Part shown: piece after piece, positions 34,392-43,643 of the stretch | Numbering within the stretch: the first letter of the stretch is position 1 | How the letters are laid out: every line of letters begins with the position of its first letter | From: Mesobacillus subterraneus | GTDB taxonomy: Bacteria > Bacillota > Bacilli > Bacillales > Cytobacillaceae | Reading direction: 5' to 3' | Assembly: GCF_003937825.1 (NCBI RefSeq) | Contig: NZ_RSFW01000017.1 | Location: 234,708 to 298,707, forward strand | Length of the DNA stretch: 64,000 bases | Translations under genes and position numbers: made by a program | The notes under the pieces: generated by a model | Told to the model about the DNA's origin: nothing | What the model saw: the letters and a program-made list of their open reading frames with translations, nothing else | Database searches by the model: none

Positions 34392-36060
34392 CGGTATAAA
34401 TCGGGACACAAATTTCAAATGTGGTCCCCACTCCTTTTTCACTCGAAACTCTAATTTTACCCTTCATCCGCTCAATAATCTGATAGCAAACCATAAGACC
34501 CATACCAGTACCTCGTTCTTTTAGGGAGTAAAAGGCGGTTCCCAGCCTGGATAGCTCTTCTTCCGTCATTCCGATGCCAGTATCGTTAATGATAAAAACA
34601 CCATATGATTCCTCTTGATCAAGGGTGAGCGTCAATTTCCCTCCTTCCCCCATTGCCTCAATGCTATTTTTCAGGATATTGATCAAGACCTGTTTTAACT
34701 CATTTCGGTTTCCTCTGATTTTTATATCCGCTTTAATCTCTGTGTGGATGGATATATTTTTTGACATCATCGCGTATGAGGCCATTAAGTCCATTACCTG
34801 TTCTGCCATCTGCCTGCTTTCAATAAGTTCGAGCTCACCTATATCGGGTTTTGCAAGGCTTAAATAGTCATTAATAATGGTTTCAGCCCTGTTCAGTTCT
34901 TCGACCATAAGCTTAATATACATATGGTCTTCTTCATTCATGTCTTTGGAGAGGAAAATCTGGAGAAAACCTTTCACAACAGTCATCGGATTCCTGATTT
35001 CATGTGCTACCGATGCTGCAAGCTGGCCGATTGCATTCATTTTCTCAGCTCGCTGGAGCTCCTGCTGCAATTTCGTCCGTTCATATATATCTTCCATCGT
35101 GTTGATCGCTTCCTCCAGCAAGATGGAATCCTTATCCTCAAGGGCAGCTTGGCCAAGCTGCTTCGAAGCCGCTGAAACCCTTTCAAATAATTGAGATAGC
35201 TGGGAAGCCATTTCATTGAAACCTTCGCTTAATAAACTCAATTCAGATTGGTCATGTACAGGAAGCCGGACCGCAAAATTACCTGAACTGATTTCCTTAA
35301 TTCCATAAAACAAATCATTGACCGGCTTCAAGACTCTTTTGAAGCCCCAATTCAAGGTGATGTACACCACCAGTATGATGACAGCCATTTCTGCAAGCAG
35401 GATAAAAAGAATTTCTTCCTGGTTATTTTTAATGATGGATGCCTTTGCATCGACCCCCAGCAACCCGACGACATTACCCTTTTCATCAAAAATCGGAGAA
35501 AATGAGGTAATCCACGATCCATATTGATCCGTGAAAATATCGGTGCTTGTTATAGTTTTATCGTCTCTGGCCTTACTGAAAGCTGCCAGGAATTCTTCCC
35601 CGGCGTCATAATACGTCATGGAACCAAATCCATACTCCTTATAACTGTCCGAAACGGCAAGGAACAAAATCTTTTGATTTTGATATTCTTCTGGTTGGAC
35701 AATATATGCACCAAGGAAAGTATCATTCTTATCTCCGACCATGCTAAGCAGCCTTTCGAGTCGTTTCATCGAGGGAGCCGACAGGTTTCTGCTATCTTTT
35801 ATCTTTTTGATGTCTTCCGGATCCAGAGTTGATGACCATAGACCTGCTACACCTTTTACCTCATCAGTCATTTGATTTTTCAACTGCTTTGACTGCAGGT
35901 AAAAGCTGATGCCAATCGTCGATACGACGACCAAAGTTGTAATGATGAAGGAAAACAACAGGATTTTTTTGAACAATGGCAGATTCTTTACATTAAGCTT
36001 CATATTTTCATAGTCACATTCCGTTCCATACTGAATTGAATAATTGAAACTATTCGACAT
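34378..36060 (-). CDS. Membrane sensor histidine kinase, orphan
   Basis: About 560 residues. A helix (about 33-53), an extracytoplasmic region of about 170 residues of Cache type (DEKGNVVGLLGVD), a second helix (about 225-245), a HAMP linker, and then the kinase. The phosphorylated histidine is in SVAHEIRNPMTVVKGFLQ; NELKQVLINILKNSIEAM is the N box, and DTGIGMTEEE plus GTGMGL are the G boxes. No response regulator is adjacent, as in sporulation kinases feeding Spo0F, but the target is unknown. The start is uncertain: codons near 36060 and 36003 are candidates and neither has a strong ribosome site. Confidence 0.85.
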   Translation of the reverse strand: MSNSFNYSIQYGTECDYENMKLNVKNLPLFKKILLFSFIITTLVVVSTIGISFYLQSKQLKNQMTDEVKGVAGLWSSTLDPEDIKKIKDSRNLSAPSMKRLERLLSMVGDKNDTFLGAYIVQPEEYQNQKILFLAVSDSYKEYGFGSMTYYDAGEEFLAAFSKARDDKTITSTDIFTDQYGSWITSFSPIFDEKGNVVGLLGVDAKASIIKNNQEEILFILLAEMAVIILVVYITLNWGFKRVLKPVNDLFYGIKEISSGNFAVRLPVHDQSELSLLSEGFNEMASQLSQLFERVSAASKQLGQAALEDKDSILLEEAINTMEDIYERTKLQQELQRAEKMNAIGQLAASVAHEIRNPMTVVKGFLQIFLSKDMNEEDHMYIKLMVEELNRAETIINDYLSLAKPDIGELELIESRQMAEQVMDLMASYAMMSKNISIHTEIKADIKIRGNRNELKQVLINILKNSIEAMGEGGKLTLTLDQEESYGVFIINDTGIGMTEEELSRLGTAFYSLKERGTGMGLMVCYQIIERMKGKIRVSSEKGVGTTFEICVPIYTESPG

Positions 36061-36141
36061 CACCCAATGATTATCCTGTTTTACATCACTTCCAATTATT
36101 GAATTTCATAAAGAATTTTTTATTGTTCGCCCAACTAAAAA

Positions 36142-36165
36142 AACCGGAATCACATGATTCCGGTT
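36142..36165 (-). terminator. Terminator of the degV gene
   Basis: The 11-bp stem AACCGGAATCA/TGATTCCGGTT followed by TTTTTTTAG on the minus strand, between degV and the kinase gene. Confidence 0.85.
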
Positions 36166-36286
36166 GCCTGTTTCGACTGAATTTCTATATGAATTCCTAT
36201 AATTTAGTTCTTATTGTTGTGCAGCTTCAATCCAAAATCATGCGCTCTTGAACTTACATCAAACCATTAGTCAAAATGAAAAATCC

Positions 36287-37129
36287 CTACTCAGCATAAT
36301 ACATGAAACCGATAGCTCCAGGACCCGTATGAGTACTGACAATCGGTGTTGTTTCTTCAATGGTAAAGTTGTCATAACCTGAGATTTCCCGCACTGCTTC
36401 CTTAATACGCTCTGCCAGTTCGAAGCCGTCTGCGTGAACTAGTCCAACACCCTTAATTGTTTTGCCCTTTGTGTCAGCAGCAAATTGGTTCTTTAGGTAC
36501 TTCACAATCTGCGAATGGCTTCTGGCTTTGGAGACAGGAGTATACTCGCCTCCCTCAAGAGAAGCAATCGGCTTGATATTCAATAAAGATCCAATCATTG
36601 CTTTTCCTTTGCCAATGCGGCCGCCTTTGACGAGGTTCTCGAGCGTATCGACAACGACAAATAAGCGTGTTTGTTCTCTTATTTGATTGAGCCTTGAGAG
36701 AATTTCTTCGGCGTTTTTTTCTGAGGCAGCCATTTCCGCAGCTTCAAGGACCTGGAACGCCAATCCCTTGGAAATAAAGCGGGAATCAACTACGTGAACC
36801 TTTGCACTTGTCATTTGGGCAGCGCTTTCCGCTGAACGCACCGTTCCGCTCATACCGCCTGTCATATGTATTGATATGACCTCAAACCCATCTGACCCCA
36901 ACTGGTCATATACCTTCAGGAATTCCCCTGCGGGTGGCTGTGAGCTCTTGGGCAATTCAGGAGAAGCTTTCATCTTTTCCATGAATTGCTGTGGGGTAAT
37001 ATCCACTCTGTCCAAGTAATTTTCTCCATTTATTGATATGGACAGCGGGACGACAATAATGCCCCATTTTTCAATGATTTCATTACTTAAATCACAAGTA
37101 GAATCCGTTACTATTTTGATTTTAGCCAT
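36287..37129 (-). CDS. DegV family fatty-acid-binding protein
   Basis: 280 residues. It begins with KIVTDSTCDLS, and has the lipid-contacting SSQPPAGEF and VDTLENLVKGGRIGKGKA stretches, then GPGAIGFMYY at the end: the DegV signature. These proteins bind long-chain fatty acids and in Gram-positives supply exogenous ones to fatty-acid kinase. The gene has its own terminator and a plain sigma-A-like upstream region. Confidence 0.93.
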   Translation of the reverse strand: MAKIKIVTDSTCDLSNEIIEKWGIIVVPLSISINGENYLDRVDITPQQFMEKMKASPELPKSSQPPAGEFLKVYDQLGSDGFEVISIHMTGGMSGTVRSAESAAQMTSAKVHVVDSRFISKGLAFQVLEAAEMAASEKNAEEILSRLNQIREQTRLFVVVDTLENLVKGGRIGKGKAMIGSLLNIKPIASLEGGEYTPVSKARSHSQIVKYLKNQFAADTKGKTIKGVGLVHADGFELAERIKEAVREISGYDNFTIEETTPIVSTHTGPGAIGFMYYAE

Positions 37130-37273
37130 AAATTCACATCCCTATCAAAAACACTACTACTATTATACCTGTTCATATTTGCATTTTAAAACATTTAACA
37201 CCTGTCTCATCTTAGGAAACGGGAACCATTGGGGTATGCGGACTTGCATTTTAACAGGCTTATAAAAGAATAA

Positions 37274-37293
37274 AAGCGCCTTTAGGGGCGCTT
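37274..37293 (-). terminator. Terminator of the ypmP gene
   Basis: The stem AAGCGCC/GGCGCTT with a 6-base loop is followed by TTATT on the minus strand. Confidence 0.75.
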
Positions 37294-37307
37294 CAAAAAG
37301 TAAAACT

Positions 37308-37559
37308 CTATGCATTGTTTTTCAATTCGGCCGATTTGAATAATTGTTCATAATCTGGCCATTTCATCACTCTTTTTAAGTACTCTTTGAAAGAATAAAA
37401 CTTTTTTGCGTTTCTTTCCTGATAGATTGCTGTGATAAAAGTTTGCAAACGGACTTGGATCATAAAATAATAAGGGCTCTCTTCTTCCAACACAGGAACT
37501 TCAACGACTTTAACCTTCTGTCCAACAACATTTTTGAACTCTAGGCTTTTGAATAACAA
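37308..37559 (-). CDS. ypmP: YpmP family protein (DUF2535)
   Basis: 83 residues. It starts MLFKSLEFKNVVGQKV and has the conserved FMIQVRLQTFI and YLKRVMKWPDYE stretches of DUF2535/YpmP. Unknown function. In B. subtilis ypmP follows ilvA; here tatA/tatC stand in between. It is monocistronic, with its own terminator. Confidence 0.88.
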   Translation of the reverse strand: MLFKSLEFKNVVGQKVKVVEVPVLEEESPYYFMIQVRLQTFITAIYQERNAKKFYSFKEYLKRVMKWPDYEQLFKSAELKNNA

Positions 37560-37790
37560 AATATCAATCCTCTTTTATACCCGTTTGATTATATTATACC
37601 CTAAATCCTGGTCGAAATGTGTCTGTTTGCGCGGATAAATAAATTTTTTTAATGAACTATATATACTAGTCATGCATAAAGACATCTTCCTTTTATAGGT
37701 TTTTATCAAGTGGACATCTTAACTCAATCCTATGCACATTACAGGAATTTAATGAGAAAGGTGCTGACTGACCTTTAGTGACAAAAAAAA

Positions 37791-37814
37791 GAACGTGCGG
37801 TCCTCCGCACGTTC
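37791..37814 (-). terminator. Terminator of tatC
   Basis: A perfect 10-bp stem GAACGTGCGG/CCGCACGTTC with a 4-base loop ends in eight T on the minus strand, 23 bases past the tatC stop. Confidence 0.9.
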
Positions 37815-37837
37815 GCTTCTATCAATATTTATTCTGG

Positions 37838-38602
37838 TTATAAAGATGGATCCTCGTCTTCCATGTCACCATATTTCTCTTGCCATTCTTTTTCTTTTTT
37901 CAGCTTCCGTTTGTATACAACCTTTGAGAGATTGATGCTGATTTCATATAAAATCAGCAGCGGAATCGTCACGAGAATATCTGACATGAAATCAGGAGGA
38001 GAGATGACGACCGAAATCACAATCAGGATAAAGTAAGCATACTTTCTGATTTTGACAAGGACATAAGGGTTGATGATGCCCAGTGATGTCAGGAACATGA
38101 CGACAACCGGCAATTCGAACAATATTCCGAATGGAATCGTCATGTGCATGATGAACTTAAAATATCTTTCGGCTGTGAAGTTCGTTACCAGCATTTCTCC
38201 GCTCAGTTCAACCAGGAAGTTCAATACAGTCGGAAAAATGACAAAATAACCAAAAGCAAGGCCTACGACAAACAGGATGAAAAGAGCCGGAATATAAGAT
38301 AGTGAAATTTTTCGTTCAACCGGTCTGAGAGCTGGTTTGACGAACAGCCAAATCTGCGTGGCCAATACAGGAATCGTCCCTGCAATCGCGATGATGGTGG
38401 CTAGCATAAAGTAGATCCAAACGATATCACTCGGACCAAGAACAATTAATTTAACATCCAGATCCCGGACAAAAAAGTTATAAATATCCTGAACATAAAC
38501 AAAACCAATGCCAAAGAAAATAATAAAAGCGATTGCCGAAACAATCAGCCTGTTTCGCAGTTCATCGAGATGATCAACCAGATTCAATTCTTTATCTTCC
38601 AT
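37838..38602 (-). CDS. tatC: Sec-independent protein translocase TatC
   Basis: 254 residues from the ATG at 38600-38602, which has GGGGATAGG upstream. Six helices are visible, and the first cytosolic stretch carries HLDELRNRLI, the twin-arginine-signal-binding region. With TatA it forms the Tat export complex. The charged C-terminal tail ends in DEDPSL. tatA lies 560 bases upstream and has its own terminator, so the two are not plainly one operon here, unlike in B. subtilis. Confidence 0.95.
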   Translation of the reverse strand: MEDKELNLVDHLDELRNRLIVSAIAFIIFFGIGFVYVQDIYNFFVRDLDVKLIVLGPSDIVWIYFMLATIIAIAGTIPVLATQIWLFVKPALRPVERKISLSYIPALFILFVVGLAFGYFVIFPTVLNFLVELSGEMLVTNFTAERYFKFIMHMTIPFGILFELPVVVMFLTSLGIINPYVLVKIRKYAYFILIVISVVISPPDFMSDILVTIPLLILYEISINLSKVVYKRKLKKEKEWQEKYGDMEDEDPSL

Positions 38603-38659
38603 ACCTATCCCCTGCCAATTCCATTTGGTGCAATACATGAAACAAAGGCAATAATTCCT

Positions 38660-39075
38660 TGCCCTGAAAGAACAAAAGCGCAAGCGCCCTGGTCTGCCCC
38701 GACTGGCACCGCCCTTCAAAAACGCCACATCGTATAGCTGTCGGTTCTGGCACGCCCTGTGCCTCGGTGGACCGACTGGTGAAGTCGTTCTTTGACTTCA
38801 ATGGGCGGACCGAAATCGAAAAGTATAGCCGACTGTCCAGAAACGCGGAACCTGGAAACCCCGACAAAGAAGCGCTTTTTTCTTCTGCCGGCGGAGTTGA
38901 AGTTTCGAAGTTTATAGAGGCGAAACTAGACAATTCGAAAAGCGGAGGCGACTGCCCAACTCCGACAAGCGTTGGAGGGCCTGACTGTGAAGTCGTTCTT
39001 TGACTTCATTGGCAGGACCGAAACGTCTCTAGGAGTTAGGCGCCGCAGCTAGACAAGTGTCTCAAGGGGCCAGGC
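38660..39075. repeat. GC-rich block of degenerate intergenic repeats between tatA and tatC
   Basis: This stretch between tatC and tatA holds no real gene. It contains a 40-base near-direct repeat (around 38776 and 38984), each copy centred on the hairpin GAAGTC-GTTCTTT-GACTTC, plus other short stems of the type GCGCAAGCGC. The base composition is far richer in G and C than the flanks. Such blocks occur widely in Bacillaceae genomes as intergenic elements. Any short open frame inside is probably accidental. Confidence 0.7.
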
Positions 39076-39137
39076 CCTTGAACACCATTTGTAGTTATCC
39101 ACAACTATTTCATCTTAATTTTTCCAAAACAATGAAA

Positions 39138-39167
39138 AAGGTGTAAGACAAAAGCATCTTACACCTT
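39138..39167 (-). terminator. Terminator of tatA
   Basis: The 11-bp perfect stem AAGGTGTAAGA/TCTTACACCTT overlaps the tatA stop codon, followed by TTTTTC on the minus strand. Confidence 0.85.
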
Positions 39168-39369
39168 ATTTAGTAGCTTTTGTAATTTCCTTTTTTTCTT
39201 CTTCAAACTCATCCATAACATCGCTTGTCAATTCACGAGTTGATTTCTTGAATTCACGAAGCGTCTGACCAAAAGCACGGCCGATTTCAGGCAGCTTCTT
39301 AGGTCCAAAGATAATTAAGGCCAAAACAAGGATTAAGATTAACCCAGGAACTCCGATGTTTGATAACAT
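39166..39369 (-). CDS. tatA: Sec-independent protein translocase TatA
   Basis: 67 residues. The single helix ([19 protein letters not shown], residues about 9-27) is followed by the amphipathic helix and a charged tail; the conserved [14 protein letters not shown] motif is decisive. It forms the pore of the Tat system with TatC. The ATG is preceded by AAGGAG. Confidence 0.95.
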   Translation of the reverse strand: MLSNIGVPGLILILVLALIIFGPKKLPEIGRAFGQTLREFKKSTRELTSDVMDEFEEEKKEITKATK

Positions 39370-39540
39370 ATCAACATCTCCTTTTTCTTTTTGTAAATCT
39401 ACTATGATTATATTACTTTTCCACCTGCAATTGGAGGAAAGCCGTGAAAGTTCATAAGAAATTCACAAAGGCACCAAAAATCAACATTCTGTGACATTCC
39501 CTATTCTATAACATCTTTCCTTAATTATCTATTATTAATA

Positions 39541-40809
39541 TTATACCAGTAAATTAAACAGCTGATTATCCTTGTTCAATTCCATAAAGGCAAAGCCTTT
39601 TTTTTCAAGACTCGCGCGGAGCCTTGGATATTCATATTTATCCTTTAATTCAATCCCTACAAGAGCAGGACCGCTTTCTTTATTGTTCTTTTTTGTATAT
39701 TCAAATCTGGTGATGTCATCGCCAGGACCAAGCACATCATCAAGGAACTCCCTCAATGCCCCGGCACGCTGCGGGAAATTAACGATGAAATAATGCAGTA
39801 AACCTTCATGCAGCAATGATCGCTCCTTGATTTCCTGCATTCGGCTGATATCATTATTGCCTCCGCTGATGACACAGACAACAGTCTTCCCTTTTATTTG
39901 TTCACCAAGGCTGTCAAGAGCTGCAATTGGCAATGCTCCAGCCGGTTCAGTGACAATCGCATGCTCATTATATAGTTCAAGGATGGACGTGCAGACCTTG
40001 CCCTCAGGTACAGCAACAATTTCATCTATATTTTCGCGGCAAATTTCAAACGTCTTCATCCCGACACACTTAACAGCCGCTCCATCGACGAATGTATCAA
40101 TCTCTGTAAGGGGAACAACTTCATTCTGTTCAAATGAAGCCTTCATGGATGCTGCTCCGCTCGGTTCCACGCCAACCAGCCTTGTAGACGGCGAAACACT
40201 CTTTATATATGTACTCAAGCCAGCCATTAATCCGCCGCCGCCAATGCTCGCCACGACAAAATCAACAGAAGCCTGACAGTCATTCATGATTTCGACCGCT
40301 ACCGTACCCTGGCCGGCGATTACTTTTTCATCATCAAACGGGTGGATGAATTCCCTCCCCTCTCTTTCCGCACATTCACGGGCAGAACGGTAGGAATCAT
40401 CAAAGGTGTCACCTGTGAGAACAATCTCCACAAATCCGCGTCCAAACATCTCGACCTGACTGATTTTTTGACCTGGTGTCGTTGCTGGCATATAGATTTT
40501 CCCGTTCACTCCCAACTGCCTGCATGCGTATGCGACACCTTGAGCATGATTGCCGGCACTGGCACAAACTACACCATGCTCGATCCCTTCTTCCCATAGC
40601 TGCTTCATTGAATAATACGCTCCCCTTAATTTGAAAGAACGGACATGCTGCAGGTCTTCACGTTTCAAATAAATTGAAGCACCATATTTCTCGGATAAAC
40701 GTTGATTAAATTGCAATGGTGTATGGGCAACAACTTCTTTAAGATGCCGAAAAGCAATCAGAATATCCTCCACATTCACCCATTTTTTCTTTAGTGTCTC
40801 TTGTTCCAT
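39541..40809 (-). CDS. ilvA: Threonine ammonia-lyase (threonine dehydratase)
   Basis: 422 residues from the ATG at 40807-40809; upstream codons lack a site, whereas GAGGGCG precedes this one. The pyridoxal lysine is in RSFKLRGAYYS, the glycine loop in ASIGGGGLMAG and the C-terminal region about 335-420 is the ACT-like regulatory domain of the short form. It makes 2-oxobutyrate from threonine, the first step to isoleucine. The other ilv gene in the window is ilvD at 58 kb. Confidence 0.95.
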   Translation of the reverse strand: MEQETLKKKWVNVEDILIAFRHLKEVVAHTPLQFNQRLSEKYGASIYLKREDLQHVRSFKLRGAYYSMKQLWEEGIEHGVVCASAGNHAQGVAYACRQLGVNGKIYMPATTPGQKISQVEMFGRGFVEIVLTGDTFDDSYRSARECAEREGREFIHPFDDEKVIAGQGTVAVEIMNDCQASVDFVVASIGGGGLMAGLSTYIKSVSPSTRLVGVEPSGAASMKASFEQNEVVPLTEIDTFVDGAAVKCVGMKTFEICRENIDEIVAVPEGKVCTSILELYNEHAIVTEPAGALPIAALDSLGEQIKGKTVVCVISGGNNDISRMQEIKERSLLHEGLLHYFIVNFPQRAGALREFLDDVLGPGDDITRFEYTKKNNKESGPALVGIELKDKYEYPRLRASLEKKGFAFMELNKDNQLFNLLV

Positions 40810-40972
40810 ATCGTCGCCCTCACTCTCCAAAAAATATTAATTTGTTCATTATAACACAAAGTCATATCTTATAAAGTGAATTTTTATAATATTTAAAATG
40901 TTAGGCTTTCAGATTGAATAAAATGGTTGTAAAATAACATATAATAACGAAAATATGCTGGAGGGAAAAAGA

Positions 40973-41194
40973 ATGGAATTTTCATTGAACAGTTTTGATG
41001 GCGCTTTACCAGTTGAGGTAACGGTTGATGAAGACAATGGGCGTTATATGATCCGAAAAAGTGATACTAGCGGGGAGTATTTTAATACACCGGTTGAAAT
41101 GATTAAATGGATGCGGGCCAATTTTAAGGCAGATGATTTTTGTATTCCTTCCCAATTCAACGAAATGATGGAAAGCTTGGCTCAGTTCGAATAA
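40973..41194 (+). CDS. Hypothetical protein
   Basis: 73 residues from ATG 40973 (GGAGGG upstream); an ATG six codons earlier is less well spaced. Rich in acidic residues and aromatic amino acids (FNTPVEMIKWMRANF); no family recognised. It is transcribed away from ilvA and shares the terminator at 41.3 kb. Confidence 0.6.
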   Translation: MEFSLNSFDGALPVEVTVDEDNGRYMIRKSDTSGEYFNTPVEMIKWMRANFKADDFCIPSQFNEMMESLAQFE

Positions 41195-41302
41195 CATTTA
41201 AAACTAGCATTCATCTCATGTTTTTTCATTATGTGGAAGCCGCCAAACATGTAAAACGCGTAATTTTCAATGAAATCATCCAGCAGGATTCATTCGTCAA
41301 GT

Positions 41303-41329
41303 AAACCCCTGCAGAGTATGCAGGGGTTT
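41303..41329. terminator. Bidirectional terminator between the hypothetical gene and plsC
   Basis: A perfect stem AAACCCCTGCA/TGCAGGGGTTT with a 5-base loop. T runs on both strands suit the plus-strand hypothetical gene and the minus-strand plsC gene. Confidence 0.85.
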
Positions 41330-41342
41330 TAAATGTATTGCT

Positions 41343-42074
41343 TTATGATGCAATTCGCTTTGTTTTACGGGAGTCAAGAATGATAGCCCTTACTTCCCCT
41401 GCGAGTGTTATTAAATCCTTGTCCCTATACTGCCTGCAGAAAAGCGGCTGACTGATGATGACTTTAATTTTTGCCGGCTTGACTAGTCTCCCATTCTTTT
41501 CAAATATATCTGCTGTCCCCTGAATTGAAATCGGCACGATTGGAACCCCTGATTCTTTCGCCAGCCGGAAGCCCCCTGCTTTGAAGAGACCTACCGGAGC
41601 ACCTTTGCTTCTTGTGCCTTCAGGAAATATCACTAATGAATTCCCTTCTTTCAACAGATCTATCCCCGACTTAATGGAGTCGGCTGCGGTTTTCCGATTT
41701 TTGCGGTCAATAAATACACAGTTAATCGCCTCCATCCAGGCCGATAAGAGCGGTACTTTTTTCACCTCAATTTTTGATATGAAACCAAATGGTTTATCGA
41801 TTGCCATAATCAGCACCGGAATGTCAAAATTGCCCTCGTGGTTGGATACAAACAGGACCGGTCCATCAGGGATGTGATGAGAACCTTCTATCTCTACTTT
41901 AGAGCCTGTCAATCCCATGAATGTTTTGGCCCAGTTTTTAGGCGTCTCATGAATCAACAGCTGTTTCTGCTCTTGAGGCATTTCTTCGGGCAGCCTTTTT
42001 ACCCTGGAAAGCTTGGGGATGCTGGTTATTAGATAGCCTCCCAAATAAACAAAACACGCGATTAATCGAAGCAT
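41343..42074 (-). CDS. plsC: 1-acyl-sn-glycerol-3-phosphate acyltransferase (PlsC)
   Basis: 243 residues. A hydrophobic N-terminus is followed by the catalytic NHEGNFD (His-x4-Asp) and the substrate motif FPEGTRSKG. It acylates lysophosphatidate to phosphatidate at the membrane. In B. subtilis the corresponding gene lies beside dfrA, and here the same order holds. Confidence 0.94.
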   Translation of the reverse strand: MLRLIACFVYLGGYLITSIPKLSRVKRLPEEMPQEQKQLLIHETPKNWAKTFMGLTGSKVEIEGSHHIPDGPVLFVSNHEGNFDIPVLIMAIDKPFGFISKIEVKKVPLLSAWMEAINCVFIDRKNRKTAADSIKSGIDLLKEGNSLVIFPEGTRSKGAPVGLFKAGGFRLAKESGVPIVPISIQGTADIFEKNGRLVKPAKIKVIISQPLFCRQYRDKDLITLAGEVRAIILDSRKTKRIAS

Positions 42075-42156
42075 TGTTTCCTCCTAAGTTTATTCTGTTG
42101 TCATTATACTGGATTTAAGCCAGCGAGACTATATGTATAAGAAAATTGTCAGAAAA

Positions 42157-42185
42157 AAAGCAGCCATTTAAAAATTGGCTGCTTT
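42157..42185 (-). terminator. Terminator of dfrA
   Basis: The stem AGCAGCCA/TGGCTGCT with an AT loop, followed by TTTTTTTC on the minus strand. Confidence 0.85.
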
Positions 42186-42190
42186 GCTTA

Positions 42191-42679
42191 TTACTTCCGC
42201 TTATAAATCAAGAACTCATAATCATAAGGATTCTTTTCATCCTTCAATCCAATCTCTCTTGATTCGAGCTCCCATTTATCGATATCGAACACAGGGAAAA
42301 ACGTATCTCCTTCGAATTGGTGATGGATCATCGTCAGGTACAGTTTGTCTGCATGCGAAAGAACTTCCTTGAAAATCTCTGCTCCGCCGATGACGAAGAT
42401 TTCTTCAGAGTTGTTTTCGTCGGCATATGCTAACAATTCCCCAATTGAATGCATCACCGTACATCCTTCTGGCTGGTAATTTTCATCACGGGTAATGATG
42501 ATATTTTCTCTTCCAGGAAGAGGCTTTCCAATTGAATCGTATGTTTTTCTTCCCATGGCGATCGGATGTCCCATCGTCACACGCTTGAAGAACTTCAAGT
42601 CCTCCGGCAGCCTCCATGGAAGCTGATTATGGTATCCAATAACACGGTTTTCATCCATCGCCCAGATTAATGAAATCAT
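42191..42679 (-). CDS. dfrA: Dihydrofolate reductase
   Basis: 162 residues. Motifs of [26 protein letters not shown] at the start, the NADPH loop [15 protein letters not shown], and FVIGGAEIF. It reduces dihydrofolate formed by ThyA, whose stop codon overlaps this start by 4 bases (ATGA), so the two are translationally coupled. Confidence 0.97.
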   Translation of the reverse strand: MISLIWAMDENRVIGYHNQLPWRLPEDLKFFKRVTMGHPIAMGRKTYDSIGKPLPGRENIIITRDENYQPEGCTVMHSIGELLAYADENNSEEIFVIGGAEIFKEVLSHADKLYLTMIHHQFEGDTFFPVFDIDKWELESREIGLKDEKNPYDYEFLIYKRK

Positions 42680-43470
42680 ACGCTTACAACCCCTTTGATA
42701 TGCGGATGCGCCTCATAATTGACTAATTCAAAATCTTCATATTTAAAATCGAATATAGATTTGACATCAGGGTTGATCTTCATTTGCGGCAGCGGTTTAG
42801 GATCCCTGGTCAGCTGCAGTTTGACCTGCTCAAGGTGGTTTGAATAAATATGCGTATCCCCAAAAGTATGAACGAACTCCCCTGGCTCCAGGTCACAAAC
42901 ATGAGCCACCATCATAGTCAGTAGAGCATATGAAGCGATATTAAACGGCACGCCAAGAAATACGTCTGCCGACCTCTGGTACAACTGGCAGGAAAGCTTC
43001 CCGTCCGCTACGTAAAACTGAAACATGCAATGACAAGGCGGCAGGGCCATTTTATTGATTTCAGCCACATTCCACGCGTTGACAATCATTCTTCTCGAAT
43101 CAGGATTGGTTTTGATCGTATGGATCAATTCGGAAATCTGGTCCACCGTTTCTCCATCAGCACCTGTCCAAGAGCGCCACTGGCTGCCATAGACAGGACC
43201 GAGTTCCCCATTTTCATCCGCCCAATCATTCCATATACGCACGCCGTTTTCCTGCAGGTACTTCACGTTAGTGTCACCGTTCAGGAACCATAGAAGTTCA
43301 TGGATAATCGATCTCAAGTGGAGTTTTTTTGTAGTCAGCAGCGGAAATCCATCCTGGAGGTTAAAGCGCATCTGATAGCCGAAAGTGCTGATCGTACCAG
43401 TACCTGTTCGATCTTCCTTTTTTACACCTGTATTTAATACATGTTCGCATAATTCTAGATATTGTTTCAT
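42676..43470 (-). CDS. thyA: Thymidylate synthase
   Basis: 264 residues from the ATG at 43468-43470 (AGGGAG upstream). The catalytic cysteine is in [29 protein letters not shown] and the C-terminal stretch are classical. The length and compactness fit the single-copy ThyA/ThyB form. It methylates dUMP and makes dihydrofolate, which DfrA recycles. Confidence 0.97.
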   Translation of the reverse strand: MKQYLELCEHVLNTGVKKEDRTGTGTISTFGYQMRFNLQDGFPLLTTKKLHLRSIIHELLWFLNGDTNVKYLQENGVRIWNDWADENGELGPVYGSQWRSWTGADGETVDQISELIHTIKTNPDSRRMIVNAWNVAEINKMALPPCHCMFQFYVADGKLSCQLYQRSADVFLGVPFNIASYALLTMMVAHVCDLEPGEFVHTFGDTHIYSNHLEQVKLQLTRDPKPLPQMKINPDVKSIFDFKYEDFELVNYEAHPHIKGVVSV

Positions 43471-43624
43471 GAATCTCCCTGCCCTTCTAACGTTCAATTA
43501 CTTTTTCTTATTTTAGCAAATTCCACTGCGGTGGGGGAAGGATATCTCCTTATTTTGAATTCTCTTATTACTTTTTGCCATCTTATTCTATTTTTCCTGC
43601 AGGATTGTACAAGAATAGAAAAAA

Positions 43625-43643
43625 AGGCCTACTCGAGGGCCTC
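43625..43643 (-). terminator. Terminator of the metalloprotease gene
   Basis: The stem AGGCCT/GGGCCT overlaps the stop codon and is followed by TTTTTTT on the minus strand. Confidence 0.7.

Noticed and set aside
38767..39003. Plus-strand frame of 78 codons between tatC and tatA
   Set aside because: It lies wholly inside the repeat block, has no ribosome binding site and its composition follows the repeats.
41218..41304. 28-codon plus-strand frame before the terminator at 41.3 kb
   Set aside because: The residue pattern looks faintly protein-like, but no ribosome binding site precedes the ATG and it is not in frame with the gene before it.
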